From: Spongisporangium articulatum
GTDB taxonomy: Bacteria > Actinomycetota > Actinomycetes > Actinomycetales > Kineosporiaceae
Assembly (NCBI RefSeq): GCF_044465595.1
Contig: NZ_JBITLV010000011.1
Span: 1-31,799 of the forward strand
Reading direction: 5' to 3'
DNA: 31,799 bases
Both the position numbers and the translations under genes were made by a program. Position 1 is the stretch's first letter, and each line of letters starts with the position of its first letter. The notes below the pieces were generated by a model. It worked only from the letters and a program-made list of their open reading frames with translations, did no database searches and was not told the DNA's origin. Below are positions 15,220-22,791 of the stretch, piece after piece.

Positions 15220-15735
15220 ATGAGTGACAGCGCTGAACGTACGGAGCGGGCCGTCCTGGCCGGCGGGTGCTTCTGGGGCATGCAGGAACTGATCCGGAAG
15301 AAGCCGGGCGTCCTGAGCACGCGGGTCGGCTACACCGGCGGCCACGTCGAGAACGCCACCTACCGCAACCACGCCGGGCACGCCGAGGCGCTGGAGGTCC
15401 TCTTCGACCCGGAGGTGTACAGCTTCCGCGACCTGCTGGAGTTCTTCTTCCAGGTGCACGACCCGACGACGCTGAACCGGCAGGGCAACGACATCGGGGA
15501 CTCGTACCGCTCGGCGATCTTCTACACCAGCGACGAGCAGAAGAGGGTCGCCGAGGAGACGATCCTCGACGTCGAGGCCTCGGGGCTCTGGCCGGGCAAG
15601 GTGGTCACCGACGTGACCGCCGCGGGCCCGTTCTGGGAGGCCGAGGAGGAGCACCAGGACTACCTGCAGAAGTACCCGAACGGCTACACCTGCCACTTCC
15701 CGCGCCCGGGCTGGGTGCTGCCCCGCCGCGCCTAG
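15220..15735 (+). CDS. msrA: Peptide-methionine (S)-S-oxide reductase MsrA
   Basis: This 171-residue protein contains the MsrA signature GCFWG with catalytic Cys17 (AVLAGGCFWGMQELI). VGYTGGHVENATYRNH and GHAEALEVLFDPEVYSF follow, and near the C-terminus HQDYLQKYPNGYTCHFPRPGW. It reduces the S-epimer of methionine sulfoxide in oxidised proteins and free Met, using thioredoxin. The cysteine in GYTCHFP could be a resolving residue. No msrB is adjacent. GGAGG (15210-15214) lies 5 nt before ATG 15220. TACGCT (15183-15188) could be its own -10 just after the glycosyltransferase stop. The gene converges on the GntR gene, and their stop codons share a CTAG. Confidence 0.95.
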   Translation: MSDSAERTERAVLAGGCFWGMQELIRKKPGVLSTRVGYTGGHVENATYRNHAGHAEALEVLFDPEVYSFRDLLEFFFQVHDPTTLNRQGNDIGDSYRSAIFYTSDEQKRVAEETILDVEASGLWPGKVVTDVTAAGPFWEAEEEHQDYLQKYPNGYTCHFPRPGWVLPRRA

Positions 15736-16421
15736 TTCACCGCTTCACTCCAGATCCGTTCTACGGCAGGATCTTCCACCGGCCGGTCGGCCACCCGGGC
15801 CACCAACAACCGCCCGGTGTGCTCGAGGTGCTCGCGCATGGCGCGCTCGGCCCCGGCGGCGTCCCCGGCCGCGACGGCCGCCACGACGGGTGCGTGCTCG
15901 TCGCGGATCGCGGCCAGGCTGCGGTCGCCGGCCGACGTCGGGGGAGTGAGCAGGGCCGTGGTGGCCCGTAACCCGGCGACGATCTCGGCGGCCCGCCGGT
16001 TGCCCCCGGCCCGCAGGATCGCGTCGTGCAGCGCGCGGTCCGCCTCCCAGAAGGAGGCCTCGTCGCCGAGGTGCGTGGCGTCGTCCAACTGCTCGAGCGT
16101 GAGGACGGCGCCCCGGCTCGCCGCCCGCGCGGCGGCGGCGGGTTCGAGCGCGAGCCGCACGGCGAAGATCTCGGCGACGTCGCGCGGTTCGGGGAGCACG
16201 ATCCGGAACCCGCGGTTGCGGGTGAACCGGACCAGCCCGGCCTCGGCCAGCTTCAGCAGCCCCTCGCGGGCCGGGCTGCGTGAGACCCCGAGCAGTTCGG
16301 CGACCTGCTGCACCGAGTACAGCTCGCCCGGAACCAGACGTCGGGCTCGGATCTCGTCCCGCAACGCGCCCACGACCCGGTCGGCCAGGGTCGGCGGATG
16401 AGCCAGGACTGGGGCGGTCAC
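15732..16421 (-). CDS. GntR-family regulator, FCD (FadR/LldR-like) subfamily
   Basis: This 229-residue regulator has an N-terminal winged helix (about residues 8-75, LADRVVGALRDEIRARRLVPG to VSRSPAREGLLKLAEAGLV). An all-helical FCD ligand domain follows (about 80-215), with metal-ligand-type Asp/His residues in DRALHDAILRAGGN and the C-terminal AMREHLEHTGRLL. FCD regulators typically bind 2-hydroxy or dicarboxylic acids such as lactate, glycolate or gluconate. It is divergent from a 2-hydroxyacid dehydrogenase that is probably its target. I choose GTG 16421-16419 instead of ATG 16430: TAACAT lies exactly 7 nt upstream of the GTG, and the arrangement mirrors the opposite gene. The regulator would bind the palindrome over its own start. 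Confidence 0.88.
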   Translation of the reverse strand: MTAPVLAHPPTLADRVVGALRDEIRARRLVPGELYSVQQVAELLGVSRSPAREGLLKLAEAGLVRFTRNRGFRIVLPEPRDVAEIFAVRLALEPAAAARAASRGAVLTLEQLDDATHLGDEASFWEADRALHDAILRAGGNRRAAEIVAGLRATTALLTPPTSAGDRSLAAIRDEHAPVVAAVAAGDAAGAERAMREHLEHTGRLLVARVADRPVEDPAVERIWSEAVN

Positions 16422-16442
16422 GTGTAACATGTTACACGTGAC
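16417..16442. promoter_or_regulatory. Perfect 26-bp palindrome: shared operator, twin -10 boxes and both start codons
   Basis: The half GTCACGTGTAACA (16417-16429) is followed by its exact reverse complement (16430-16442). On the plus strand TAACAT (16425-16430) is followed after 7 nt by GTG 16438. By symmetry the minus strand has TAACAT (16434-16429) followed after 7 nt by GTG 16421. Each strand therefore has a leaderless start at an equal position. The core TGTAACATGTTACA resembles FadR-type GntR operators. Confidence 0.85.
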
Positions 16443-19284
16443 TGAGCAGCACGACGAGGCCGTCGCCCGCCTCCGAGCGGTCGGCCTGGAGGTCCTCGAC
16501 GACCCGGGCTCCCGCACGATGTACGCCTCCGACGCCTCCCTCTACCGGGTCGTCCCGGCGGCCGTGGTCCGGCCCCGGGACTCCGGCGACGTCGCCGCGA
16601 CCCTCGAGGTCGCACGCGCCACCGGGGTGCCGCTCACCGCCCGGGGCGGCGGGACGTCGGTCGCCGGCAACGCGGTCGGGCCCGGCCTGGTGCTCGACTT
16701 CAGCCGCCACCTGAACCGCGTCCTGTCGGTGGACCCCGAGGCCCGTACGGCCGTCGTGGAGCCGGGTACGGTGCACGCCACCCTGCAGAAGGCGGTCCTG
16801 CCCTACGGCCTGCGGTTCGGCCCCGACCCGTCGAGCCACACCCGCTGCACGGTCGGCGGCATGATCGGCAACAACGCCTGCGGCAACCGGGCGGTCGCCT
16901 ACGGGCGGACGTCCGACAACGTGGCCGCGATGACCCACCTGCTGGCCTCCGGGCAGACGCTGACCACCGGCTACGACGCCTCGGGCGCGGCCGTCGTGCA
17001 CGGCCGGCCGGAGCTGGAAGCGGCTCTGCACCAGATCATGTCGCGGCACCTGGCCACGGCGCGCACCGAGTTCGACCGGTTCGGCCGGCAGGTCAGCGGG
17101 TACGCCGTCCAGCACCTGCTGCCCGAACGGTTCGACCTGACCCAGGCGCTGGTCGGCTCGGAGGGGACGCTCGGCATCCTGACCGAGGCCACGGTCAAGC
17201 TGGTGCGCGACCCGGCCCACCGGGTGCTGGTCGCCCTCGGTTTCGCCGACATCGTGCGGGCCGGTGAGGCGGCGCCGGCCGTCACGACGTACGGCCCGAC
17301 GGCCTGCGAGGGCTTCGACGGGCGACTGATCGACATCCTGCGCCGCCGCGGCGCGAACGATCTGCCGGCCCTCCCCGCCGGCATCGCCTGGCTGTTCGTC
17401 GAGATCTCCGGGGACGACCGGACCGAGGTGCTCGACCGGGCCCGCGCCCTGGCCGACGCCGGGCTCGGCACGGGCGCGGAGGTGTTCGAGGACGCGCCGA
17501 CCATGGCCCGGATCTGGCGGATCCGCGAGGACGGCGCCGGTTTCGCCGGTCGCGCCCCCTCGGGAAAGCCCGCGTGGCCGGGCTGGGAGGACGCCGCGGT
17601 GCCGCCCGAGAAGCTCGGTCCGTACCTGGCCCGGTTCGAGGAGCTGGTGGCCGAGCACGGCCTGACCCAGGCGCCCTACGGACACTTCGGCGACGGCTGC
17701 CTGCACGTGCGCCTCGACCTGCCGCTCGAACCGAGCGACCCGCCCAAGGCCTTCCGCGCCTTCCTCGAGTCGGCCGCCGACCTGGTGGCCGAGTACGGCG
17801 GATCCCTGTCGGGGGAGCACGGCGACGGACGGGCCCGCAGCGAGCTGCTGCCCCGGATGTACTCGAGCGACGCCATCCGGCTCTTCGCCGAGGTGAAGCA
17901 CGCCTTCGATCCCGAGAACCTGCTCAACCCGGGCGTTCTCGTCGACCCCGACCCCTTCGACGCGGCCGTCCGCACCGTCGAGGTGGCGCCCTACCGTAAA
18001 CGGCTGGCGTTCGCCTACGAGCACGACGGCGGCGACCTCGCCCAGGCCGTGCACCGGTGCACGGGGGTCGGCCGGTGCCGCGCCGACAACAGCGCCGCGG
18101 GCGGCGTGATGTGCCCGTCCTACCTGGCGACCGCCGAGGAGAAGGACTCGACCCGCGGCCGGGCCCGGGTGCTGCAGGACGTCGTGCGCGGCGCCCTCGA
18201 CTGGCGGTCCCCGGCCGTGGCCGAGTCGCTCGACCTGTGCCTGTCCTGCAAGGGCTGCGCCTCGGACTGCCCGACCGGCATCGACATGGCCACCTACAAG
18301 TCCGAGGTGCTGCACCAGAAGTACCGGCGCCGCCTGCGCCCCCGCTCGCACTACAGCCTCGGCCGGTTGCCGCTGTGGAGCCGCCTGGCCGGCCGCGTGC
18401 CCCGGCTGGCCAACCTCGCCACCCGGGTCCCCGTCGTCCGGCCACTCGCGCTGTTCGTGGCCGGCGTCGACGCCCGGCGCTCCGTGCCGGAGTTCGCGCC
18501 GACGTCGTTCCGGCGCTGGTGGAAGCGGAACGTCGAGTCGCAGCCGGTCGGCGACGGCCGGCCCGTCGTCCTGTGGGTCGACAGCTTCACCGACGCCTTC
18601 TCGCCCGAGGTGGCCCAGGCGACCGTGACGGTGTTGCGGCAGGCCGGGTTCGAGCCGCAGCTGCCCGGGCCGTCGCTGTGCTGTGGGCTGACCTGGATCA
18701 CCACGGGTCAGCTGACCCAGGCGAAAGCCCTGCTGGGGCGTACGGTCTCGGCGCTGGCCGACCAGGTGCGGGCCGGCGTCCCGGTGGTGGGGCTCGAACC
18801 GTCGTGCACCGCGGTCCTGCGCTCCGACGCGCTCGAACTGCTGACGGGCACCGAGCACGAGGCGGACGCCCGTCAGGTGGCGGACGGCGTCCGCACCCTC
18901 TCCGAGCTTCTCGCCGAGGCGTCGGGCTGGGGCGCGCCGGACCTGAGCGGCACCACGCTGATCGTGCAGCCGCACTGTCACCAGCACGCCGTCCTCGGCT
19001 GGGCCGCCGACGCGGCGCTCCTGAAGGCGACGGGCGCGACGGTCCGGACGCTCGGCGGGTGTTGCGGCCTGGCCGGCAACTTCGGCGTCGAGCGCGGGCA
19101 CTACGAGGTGTCGGTCAAGGTCGCCGAGCAGAACCTGCTGCCCGCCCTCGATGCCGCACCCGACGCCCTCGTCCTGGCCGACGGGTTCTCGTGCCGTACC
19201 CAGGTCGCCGACCTGCGGGGTCGCCGGGCCGTGCACCTGGCCCAGCTGCTGGCCGGAGAAATCCCGCCCGGCGACCCGTCCTGA
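16438..19284 (+). CDS. FAD- and Fe-S-containing D-2-hydroxyacid dehydrogenase (D-lactate/D-2-hydroxyglutarate type)
   Basis: This 948-residue fusion resembles YdiJ-like and large D-lactate dehydrogenases. A PCMH-type FAD domain (about residues 20-260) has LTARGGGTSVAGNAVGPGLV and GGMIGNNACGNRAVAYG. An FAD-oxidase C domain reaches about 500 (HFGDGCLHVRLDLP, SLSGEHGDGRARSELLPRMY). The Fe-S region has Cys541, 547 and 559, and the CxxCxxCxxxCP set at Cys601, 604, 607 and 611. Two CCG domains have paired cysteines at 748-749 and 875-876. Such enzymes oxidise D-lactate, D-2-hydroxyglutarate or glycolate and pass electrons to the respiratory chain from the membrane face. The GntR/FCD regulator next door supports a 2-hydroxyacid inducer. 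GTG 16438 is preferred over ATG 16429 because TAACAT sits 7 nt before it. Confidence 0.88.
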   Translation: MTEQHDEAVARLRAVGLEVLDDPGSRTMYASDASLYRVVPAAVVRPRDSGDVAATLEVARATGVPLTARGGGTSVAGNAVGPGLVLDFSRHLNRVLSVDPEARTAVVEPGTVHATLQKAVLPYGLRFGPDPSSHTRCTVGGMIGNNACGNRAVAYGRTSDNVAAMTHLLASGQTLTTGYDASGAAVVHGRPELEAALHQIMSRHLATARTEFDRFGRQVSGYAVQHLLPERFDLTQALVGSEGTLGILTEATVKLVRDPAHRVLVALGFADIVRAGEAAPAVTTYGPTACEGFDGRLIDILRRRGANDLPALPAGIAWLFVEISGDDRTEVLDRARALADAGLGTGAEVFEDAPTMARIWRIREDGAGFAGRAPSGKPAWPGWEDAAVPPEKLGPYLARFEELVAEHGLTQAPYGHFGDGCLHVRLDLPLEPSDPPKAFRAFLESAADLVAEYGGSLSGEHGDGRARSELLPRMYSSDAIRLFAEVKHAFDPENLLNPGVLVDPDPFDAAVRTVEVAPYRKRLAFAYEHDGGDLAQAVHRCTGVGRCRADNSAAGGVMCPSYLATAEEKDSTRGRARVLQDVVRGALDWRSPAVAESLDLCLSCKGCASDCPTGIDMATYKSEVLHQKYRRRLRPRSHYSLGRLPLWSRLAGRVPRLANLATRVPVVRPLALFVAGVDARRSVPEFAPTSFRRWWKRNVESQPVGDGRPVVLWVDSFTDAFSPEVAQATVTVLRQAGFEPQLPGPSLCCGLTWITTGQLTQAKALLGRTVSALADQVRAGVPVVGLEPSCTAVLRSDALELLTGTEHEADARQVADGVRTLSELLAEASGWGAPDLSGTTLIVQPHCHQHAVLGWAADAALLKATGATVRTLGGCCGLAGNFGVERGHYEVSVKVAEQNLLPALDAAPDALVLADGFSCRTQVADLRGRRAVHLAQLLAGEIPPGDPS

Positions 19285-19310
19285 TCCGTCCGCCGCGCGT
19301 CTGAGGGGGT

Positions 19311-19814
19311 GTGACGACGAACGGGGACGGGAGCCCGTCGGCCGAGGACTTCGTGGCCGAACGCGGTGACGCGCTGCTCAGGCTGGCCTGGTTGCTGACC
19401 GGGGAGCGCAGCGCTGCCGAGGACCTGGCCCAGGAGGCCCTGGCCCGGGTGCTGCCGCGCTGGGACTCGATCGGGCCCGGCCGGCACGAGGCGTACCTGC
19501 GCCGGGCGATCCGCTCGACGTGGGTGGACGGGCTGCGGCGACGGGCCGCCCGGGTACGGCTGGACGTCGTCCCCGATCTGCCCGACGTCGCCCAGCCGGG
19601 TGACTCCGGTGCCCAGGTCGACGACCGGCTGGCGTTGCGGGCGGCGCTGGCCGCCCTCACCGTCCGGCAGCGCACGGTCCTGGTGCTGCGCTACTTCGAA
19701 GACCTGAGTGAGGCCGAGACCGCCCGGCTGATGGGCTGTTCCGTGAGCACCGTGAAGTCGACGACGCACGACGCGCTGGCCCGGTTGCGAGCCGAGGAGA
19801 GGGTGACCCGATGA
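19311..19814 (+). CDS. ECF RNA polymerase sigma factor (SigE-family type)
   Basis: This 167-residue protein has region 2 at about residues 14-75 (DALLRLAWLLTGERSAAEDLAQEAL, then the DNA-contacting RRAIRSTWVDGLRRR). Region 4 spans about 105-160 (LAALTVRQRTVLVLRYFEDL, MGCSVSTVKSTTHDALARLR). It has no region 1.1 or 3, as expected for ECF sigmas. It belongs to the short SigE-like ECF type abundant in actinobacteria. Its stop overlaps the start of a membrane protein (ATGA), the usual sigma/anti-sigma arrangement. The start is GTG 19311, directly after GAGGGGGT, so spacing to the Shine-Dalgarno is very short. The 26 bp between it and the upstream dehydrogenase leave little room for a separate promoter, so read-through is possible. 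Confidence 0.9.
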   Translation: MTTNGDGSPSAEDFVAERGDALLRLAWLLTGERSAAEDLAQEALARVLPRWDSIGPGRHEAYLRRAIRSTWVDGLRRRAARVRLDVVPDLPDVAQPGDSGAQVDDRLALRAALAALTVRQRTVLVLRYFEDLSEAETARLMGCSVSTVKSTTHDALARLRAEERVTR

Positions 19815-21031
19815 CCACCGACCTGCGTGAGGCGCTCGACGACCTGGCCGGGGACGAAGTGCGTGGGCTGCGACTGGACGTGGCCGCGGCCCGGGCGGTG
19901 GCAGCCCGGACGTCGTCCGGCCGGCTGCGACTGTCCCGTTTCACCACTCGGACCACGGTGTGGGCGGCCGCGGCCGCCGCGGTCCTGGTCGCCCTCCCGA
20001 CGGTGCTGATCTTCGCCCTGTTCCGGCCGGTCACGGTGCCCAGCGAGCCGCAGCCCGGGCCCGGCCGGTGGGTGTGGCGTTCAGCGGCCGAGGTGCCGCC
20101 CCTGCGCGCCGGGATGATGGACGCAGCCTCCATGGTGCTGGGGATGCCGGTGCAGCGGGGCGCCACCCTCACCGACGTGGGGTCGTTCCCGCCACATTCC
20201 CTGGGGCGTGCGCCGGTGCTGGCCTCGGCCGACGGGAGGACCTACGCGGCGCTGCCCTGGCCGACGGGTTCAGAGCTGCTCACGCTCTCGAAGGACGGCC
20301 GGCGGGTGGCCTGGGTGTCGATGTCCGAACGGGACCGACGGGCGACCACCACCCTGTACTGGCTGCAGCTCGACGCTGCGGTGCTGCACAGCGCCGTACT
20401 GCCGAGCGAGGCTTCCGACGAGTGGCCGACGCAGGTCTCGTTCACCGGCCGCGAGGGTGACGGCGTACTGGTCGGGACTCGCTACCGGAACAACGTCCAA
20501 CGACCGCAGCAGGAGCACGTCTGGCGCTGGACACCCGAGGCCGGTGCTGACGTGCACGCGGTCTGCACGTGCCGGGCGACCGCCTTCGGCGTGTCACCTG
20601 ACGGCACCTTGTGGCAGGGCAGCACAGCCCGGTTCGCGCCGGTTCCGGGGGTGAAGCGGTCGCCGGTGCGGGTCGGCACGCCGACGACGTCGACGACGGG
20701 CTGGGGTGGGGACGTCACCTCGGAGACGTTGCTGATCGACGACGCCGGGCGGGTGAGCAGGCTCAGCCTCGGTCGCAAGATCGCCCTGGTCACCACGAGC
20801 GGCGGATCCGAGACCTCGGTCGAGGTGAAGGGTCTGGGGGCGGAACTCCAAGCCGTCTGGGCCTTGGCCCGGGACCGGAAGGGTGTTTACGCCTGGGTGC
20901 TGCACGGGGACCAGCTGCGGCTGGCGGAGCGCGACGCCGAGCTGGTGCTGATCGACCCCGCGACCGGGCTCACGCGCCGGGTGGCGCACGGGGACGGTCG
21001 CGTCGTCCCGCTGGCAGTATCGGAGGCGTGA
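19811..21031 (+). CDS. Single-pass membrane protein, candidate anti-sigma factor
   Basis: I do not recognise a named family. The 406-residue protein has a short cytoplasmic N-terminus (residues 1-49, basic at its end: RLRLSRFTTRT) and one transmembrane helix (about 50-71, WAAAAAAVLVALPTVLIFAL). A 330-residue extracytoplasmic part is rich in beta-type repeats (ASADGRTYAALPW, LSKDGRRVAWVSMSERDRR, GVSPDGTLWQGS), suggesting a beta-propeller-like sensor. A CTC pair occurs near residue 255. The N-terminus lacks the HxxxCxxC zinc anti-sigma motif. Overlap with the ECF sigma gene at its start, and with the FhuF-like gene at its end, makes an anti-sigma or signal-sensing role likely. This is inference from gene order and topology. 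Confidence 0.7.
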   Translation: MTTDLREALDDLAGDEVRGLRLDVAAARAVAARTSSGRLRLSRFTTRTTVWAAAAAAVLVALPTVLIFALFRPVTVPSEPQPGPGRWVWRSAAEVPPLRAGMMDAASMVLGMPVQRGATLTDVGSFPPHSLGRAPVLASADGRTYAALPWPTGSELLTLSKDGRRVAWVSMSERDRRATTTLYWLQLDAAVLHSAVLPSEASDEWPTQVSFTGREGDGVLVGTRYRNNVQRPQQEHVWRWTPEAGADVHAVCTCRATAFGVSPDGTLWQGSTARFAPVPGVKRSPVRVGTPTTSTTGWGGDVTSETLLIDDAGRVSRLSLGRKIALVTTSGGSETSVEVKGLGAELQAVWALARDRKGVYAWVLHGDQLRLAERDAELVLIDPATGLTRRVAHGDGRVVPLAVSEA

Positions 21032-21807
21032 ACGTCGACGAGGTGCACGAGGCCTCGCTGCGGGCGTTCCCGTTGCTGCGCAACGTCCTGCTCGGCCCGT
21101 ACCCCAGTGCCCACGTCGAGACCGAGCCCGTGGACGGTGCGCTGCTCCTGGACCGCGAATGGCTGACCGCCCGGGTCGACGAGGCGATGCGGTTGTGGGG
21201 CACGGCGGACCGGCGGGTCGCGGCCACCCTGTGGTGGTACAACGCCAGCTCGACGTTCGTGGCCACCGGGGCGACGGCGTTGCTCGTGACGGGTGCGGCC
21301 CCCGACCCGCGGCCGGAGACCCTGCGGATGACATTGCGCCGGACGGGATACGCCGGCTATCCGGCCCGCGTGCGTTCGGACCGGATGTGCGGTGCCGCCG
21401 AGGCTTTCGGGGCGGCGCTGCACGACGGCTTCGACCCGGTGATGCGGGTGCTGGCGGGCGTGAGCGGGGCCGGTCACCGGCCCCTGTGGTCGGTCCTCAC
21501 CGACTCGCTTGCGAACCGGCTGCTGGTGGTGGCCCGCAAGCTCGGGGGCCCGGACGTCGACGCGCTCGCCGCGCTGTCGGCGCGGGTGACCGGGGCCGCT
21601 CCGTACGCGCCGACGGCGCGGCTGTCCGTGACCCGGGACGAGGTCCTGGAAGAGGTGCTCGGTGAGTCGCGACCGGTCGAGTACGTGCGGCGGGGCTCGT
21701 GCTGCCTCCTCTACGAGGTGCCCGGCGAGGGGAAGTGCGCCAACTGCCCGCGGCAGGCTCCCGACGTCCGGGAGCGACGGGTCCTGGCCGCCGGAGGCGG
21801 CACCTAG
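21028..21807 (+). CDS. FhuF-like [2Fe-2S] ferric-siderophore reductase
   Basis: This 259-residue protein ends with the FhuF-type cluster motif: Cys225-Cys226, ten residues, Cys237, two residues, Cys240 (SCCLLYEVPGEGKCANCPRQ). In FhuF proteins these four cysteines hold a [2Fe-2S] centre that reduces ferric iron in siderophores to release Fe2+ inside the cell. The N-terminal 200 residues fit the poorly conserved FhuF/IucA-like part. The GTG at 21028 shares GTGA with the previous stop. GGAGG lies only 1 nt before it, so translational coupling may dominate. The gene is the third in an operon with an ECF sigma factor and membrane protein, hinting at iron-related signalling. No siderophore biosynthesis or transporter gene is in the window. 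Confidence 0.8.
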   Translation: MNVDEVHEASLRAFPLLRNVLLGPYPSAHVETEPVDGALLLDREWLTARVDEAMRLWGTADRRVAATLWWYNASSTFVATGATALLVTGAAPDPRPETLRMTLRRTGYAGYPARVRSDRMCGAAEAFGAALHDGFDPVMRVLAGVSGAGHRPLWSVLTDSLANRLLVVARKLGGPDVDALAALSARVTGAAPYAPTARLSVTRDEVLEEVLGESRPVEYVRRGSCCLLYEVPGEGKCANCPRQAPDVRERRVLAAGGGT

Positions 21808-21810
21808 ACG

Positions 21811-21879
21811 GTCGGCGACGGTCAGACGTTCTTGCTCAGGTAGCGGCAGGCCCTGCGCGAAGCGGCGCTGGTCGCCGAC
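21811..21879. repeat. Long-range 9-bp inverted repeat between convergent genes
   Basis: GTCGGCGAC (21811-21819) and GTCGCCGAC (21871-21879) are perfect complements separated by 51 nt, spanning most of the gap between the FhuF-like and amidohydrolase genes. It might form a weak bidirectional terminator. The large loop and absence of a U-tract make this uncertain. Confidence 0.3.
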
Positions 21880-21894
21880 GGCTCGGACGCCCGG

Positions 21895-22791
21895 CTACTC
21901 GCGGGGCAGGCCCAGGAGCCGCGCACCGTTGCGCCACAGGACGGCGCGCATCCAGTCGTCGCCCAGACCGAGGTCGGCCAGGGCACGCAACTGGTGCGCG
22001 TACGGGTGGGCGATCACCGGGAAGTCCGACCCGAGGACGATCTGGTCGCGCAGCGGCCCGAGCCGCTCGACGTAGTCCGTCGGCGCGGGCGCCATCCGGA
22101 CCGCGAAATCGGTTGCGGCCAGGGCCGTGTCGAGCATGACGTCGGGGTACTTCTCGGCCAGGTCGGCGCAGGCGTGGTAGTCGGGCATGCCCAGGTGGGC
22201 GATGACGAGCCGCAGGCCCTCGTGCCGGGCCAGCACGTTCGCGATGTCGACCGGGCCGGCCCCCCGGCTCTCGACGCCCGTCGTCCCGTGCGCGACCACC
22301 GGCACCCGGTGGGCGGCCAGGATCTCCCAGGCCGGGGCCAGGCGGGGGTCGTCCAGGGTGAACCCGCCGACCTCGGCGTGCAGCTTGAACAGGCGAGCGC
22401 CGCCCAGGACCGCCTCGAGCACGTAGTCGGCGACGTCCGGTTCGGGGAACAGGGTGGCGCTGTGCACCGCGTCGGGAACCCGCGCGGCGAACTGCGCGCA
22501 CCACGCGTTCAGCCCGCGGGCCATGCCGGACCGGTGCGGGTAGGTCAGCGCCGGGATGGCGAGAAGGCCCAGCTCGCTCAGGATCTCGATCCGCCGGGCC
22601 TCGTCGTGGCGGTACTGCAGCGGCCACGGCATGCCGAGCTTGTGGCCGAGCCCGTCGAAGTACCGCCAGACGGCCTGCTGCACCGGGTCGGGCATGAAGT
22701 GCACGTGCACGTCGACGAGACCGGGCAGACCGAGGGCCTGCAGGTAGGGCCGGATCTCGGCGTCCGTCGTCGGCCCGGGAGTGGTGCTCAT
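21895..22791 (-). CDS. Amidohydrolase-2-family (ACMSD-like) metal-dependent hydrolase/decarboxylase
   Basis: This 298-residue protein is a TIM-barrel amidohydrolase. The HxH metal motif is in LVDVHVHFMPDPV (about residues 21-33). KLHAEVGGF and VVAHGTTGVE give further His ligands, IAHLGMPDY another, and LGSDFPVIAHPY the catalytic Asp near the C-terminus. Members of this PF04909-type family hydrolyse or non-oxidatively decarboxylate aromatic and related acids. The substrate cannot be inferred here. Its ATG (22791-22789) overlaps the stop of the PaaX-like regulator by 4 bp, so the two are co-transcribed and coupled. The PaaX pairing suggests an aromatic or phenylacetate-related compound, but no paa genes are present. 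Confidence 0.82.
   Translation of the reverse strand: MSTTPGPTTDAEIRPYLQALGLPGLVDVHVHFMPDPVQQAVWRYFDGLGHKLGMPWPLQYRHDEARRIEILSELGLLAIPALTYPHRSGMARGLNAWCAQFAARVPDAVHSATLFPEPDVADYVLEAVLGGARLFKLHAEVGGFTLDDPRLAPAWEILAAHRVPVVAHGTTGVESRGAGPVDIANVLARHEGLRLVIAHLGMPDYHACADLAEKYPDVMLDTALAATDFAVRMAPAPTDYVERLGPLRDQIVLGSDFPVIAHPYAHQLRALADLGLGDDWMRAVLWRNGARLLGLPRE

Noticed and set aside
16428..16431. Divergent ATG codons at the palindrome centre (16430 minus, 16429 plus) as starts
   Set aside because: They would overlap each other and the -10 boxes; the GTG codons at 16421 and 16438 have canonical 7-nt spacing on both strands.
16432..19236. Open frame of more than 900 codons antisense to the FAD/Fe-S dehydrogenase
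   Set aside because: It is a by-product of GC-rich third positions of the true gene; its translation is low-complexity Arg/Gly/Pro/Val-rich with no domain, while the plus strand has a full set of motifs.
21822..21894. Possible gene remnant on the minus strand ending in YLSKNV-stop between the FhuF-like and amidohydrolase genes
   Set aside because: The frame is short, has no start codon or recognisable upstream sequence, and the amidohydrolase ends normally at 21895.
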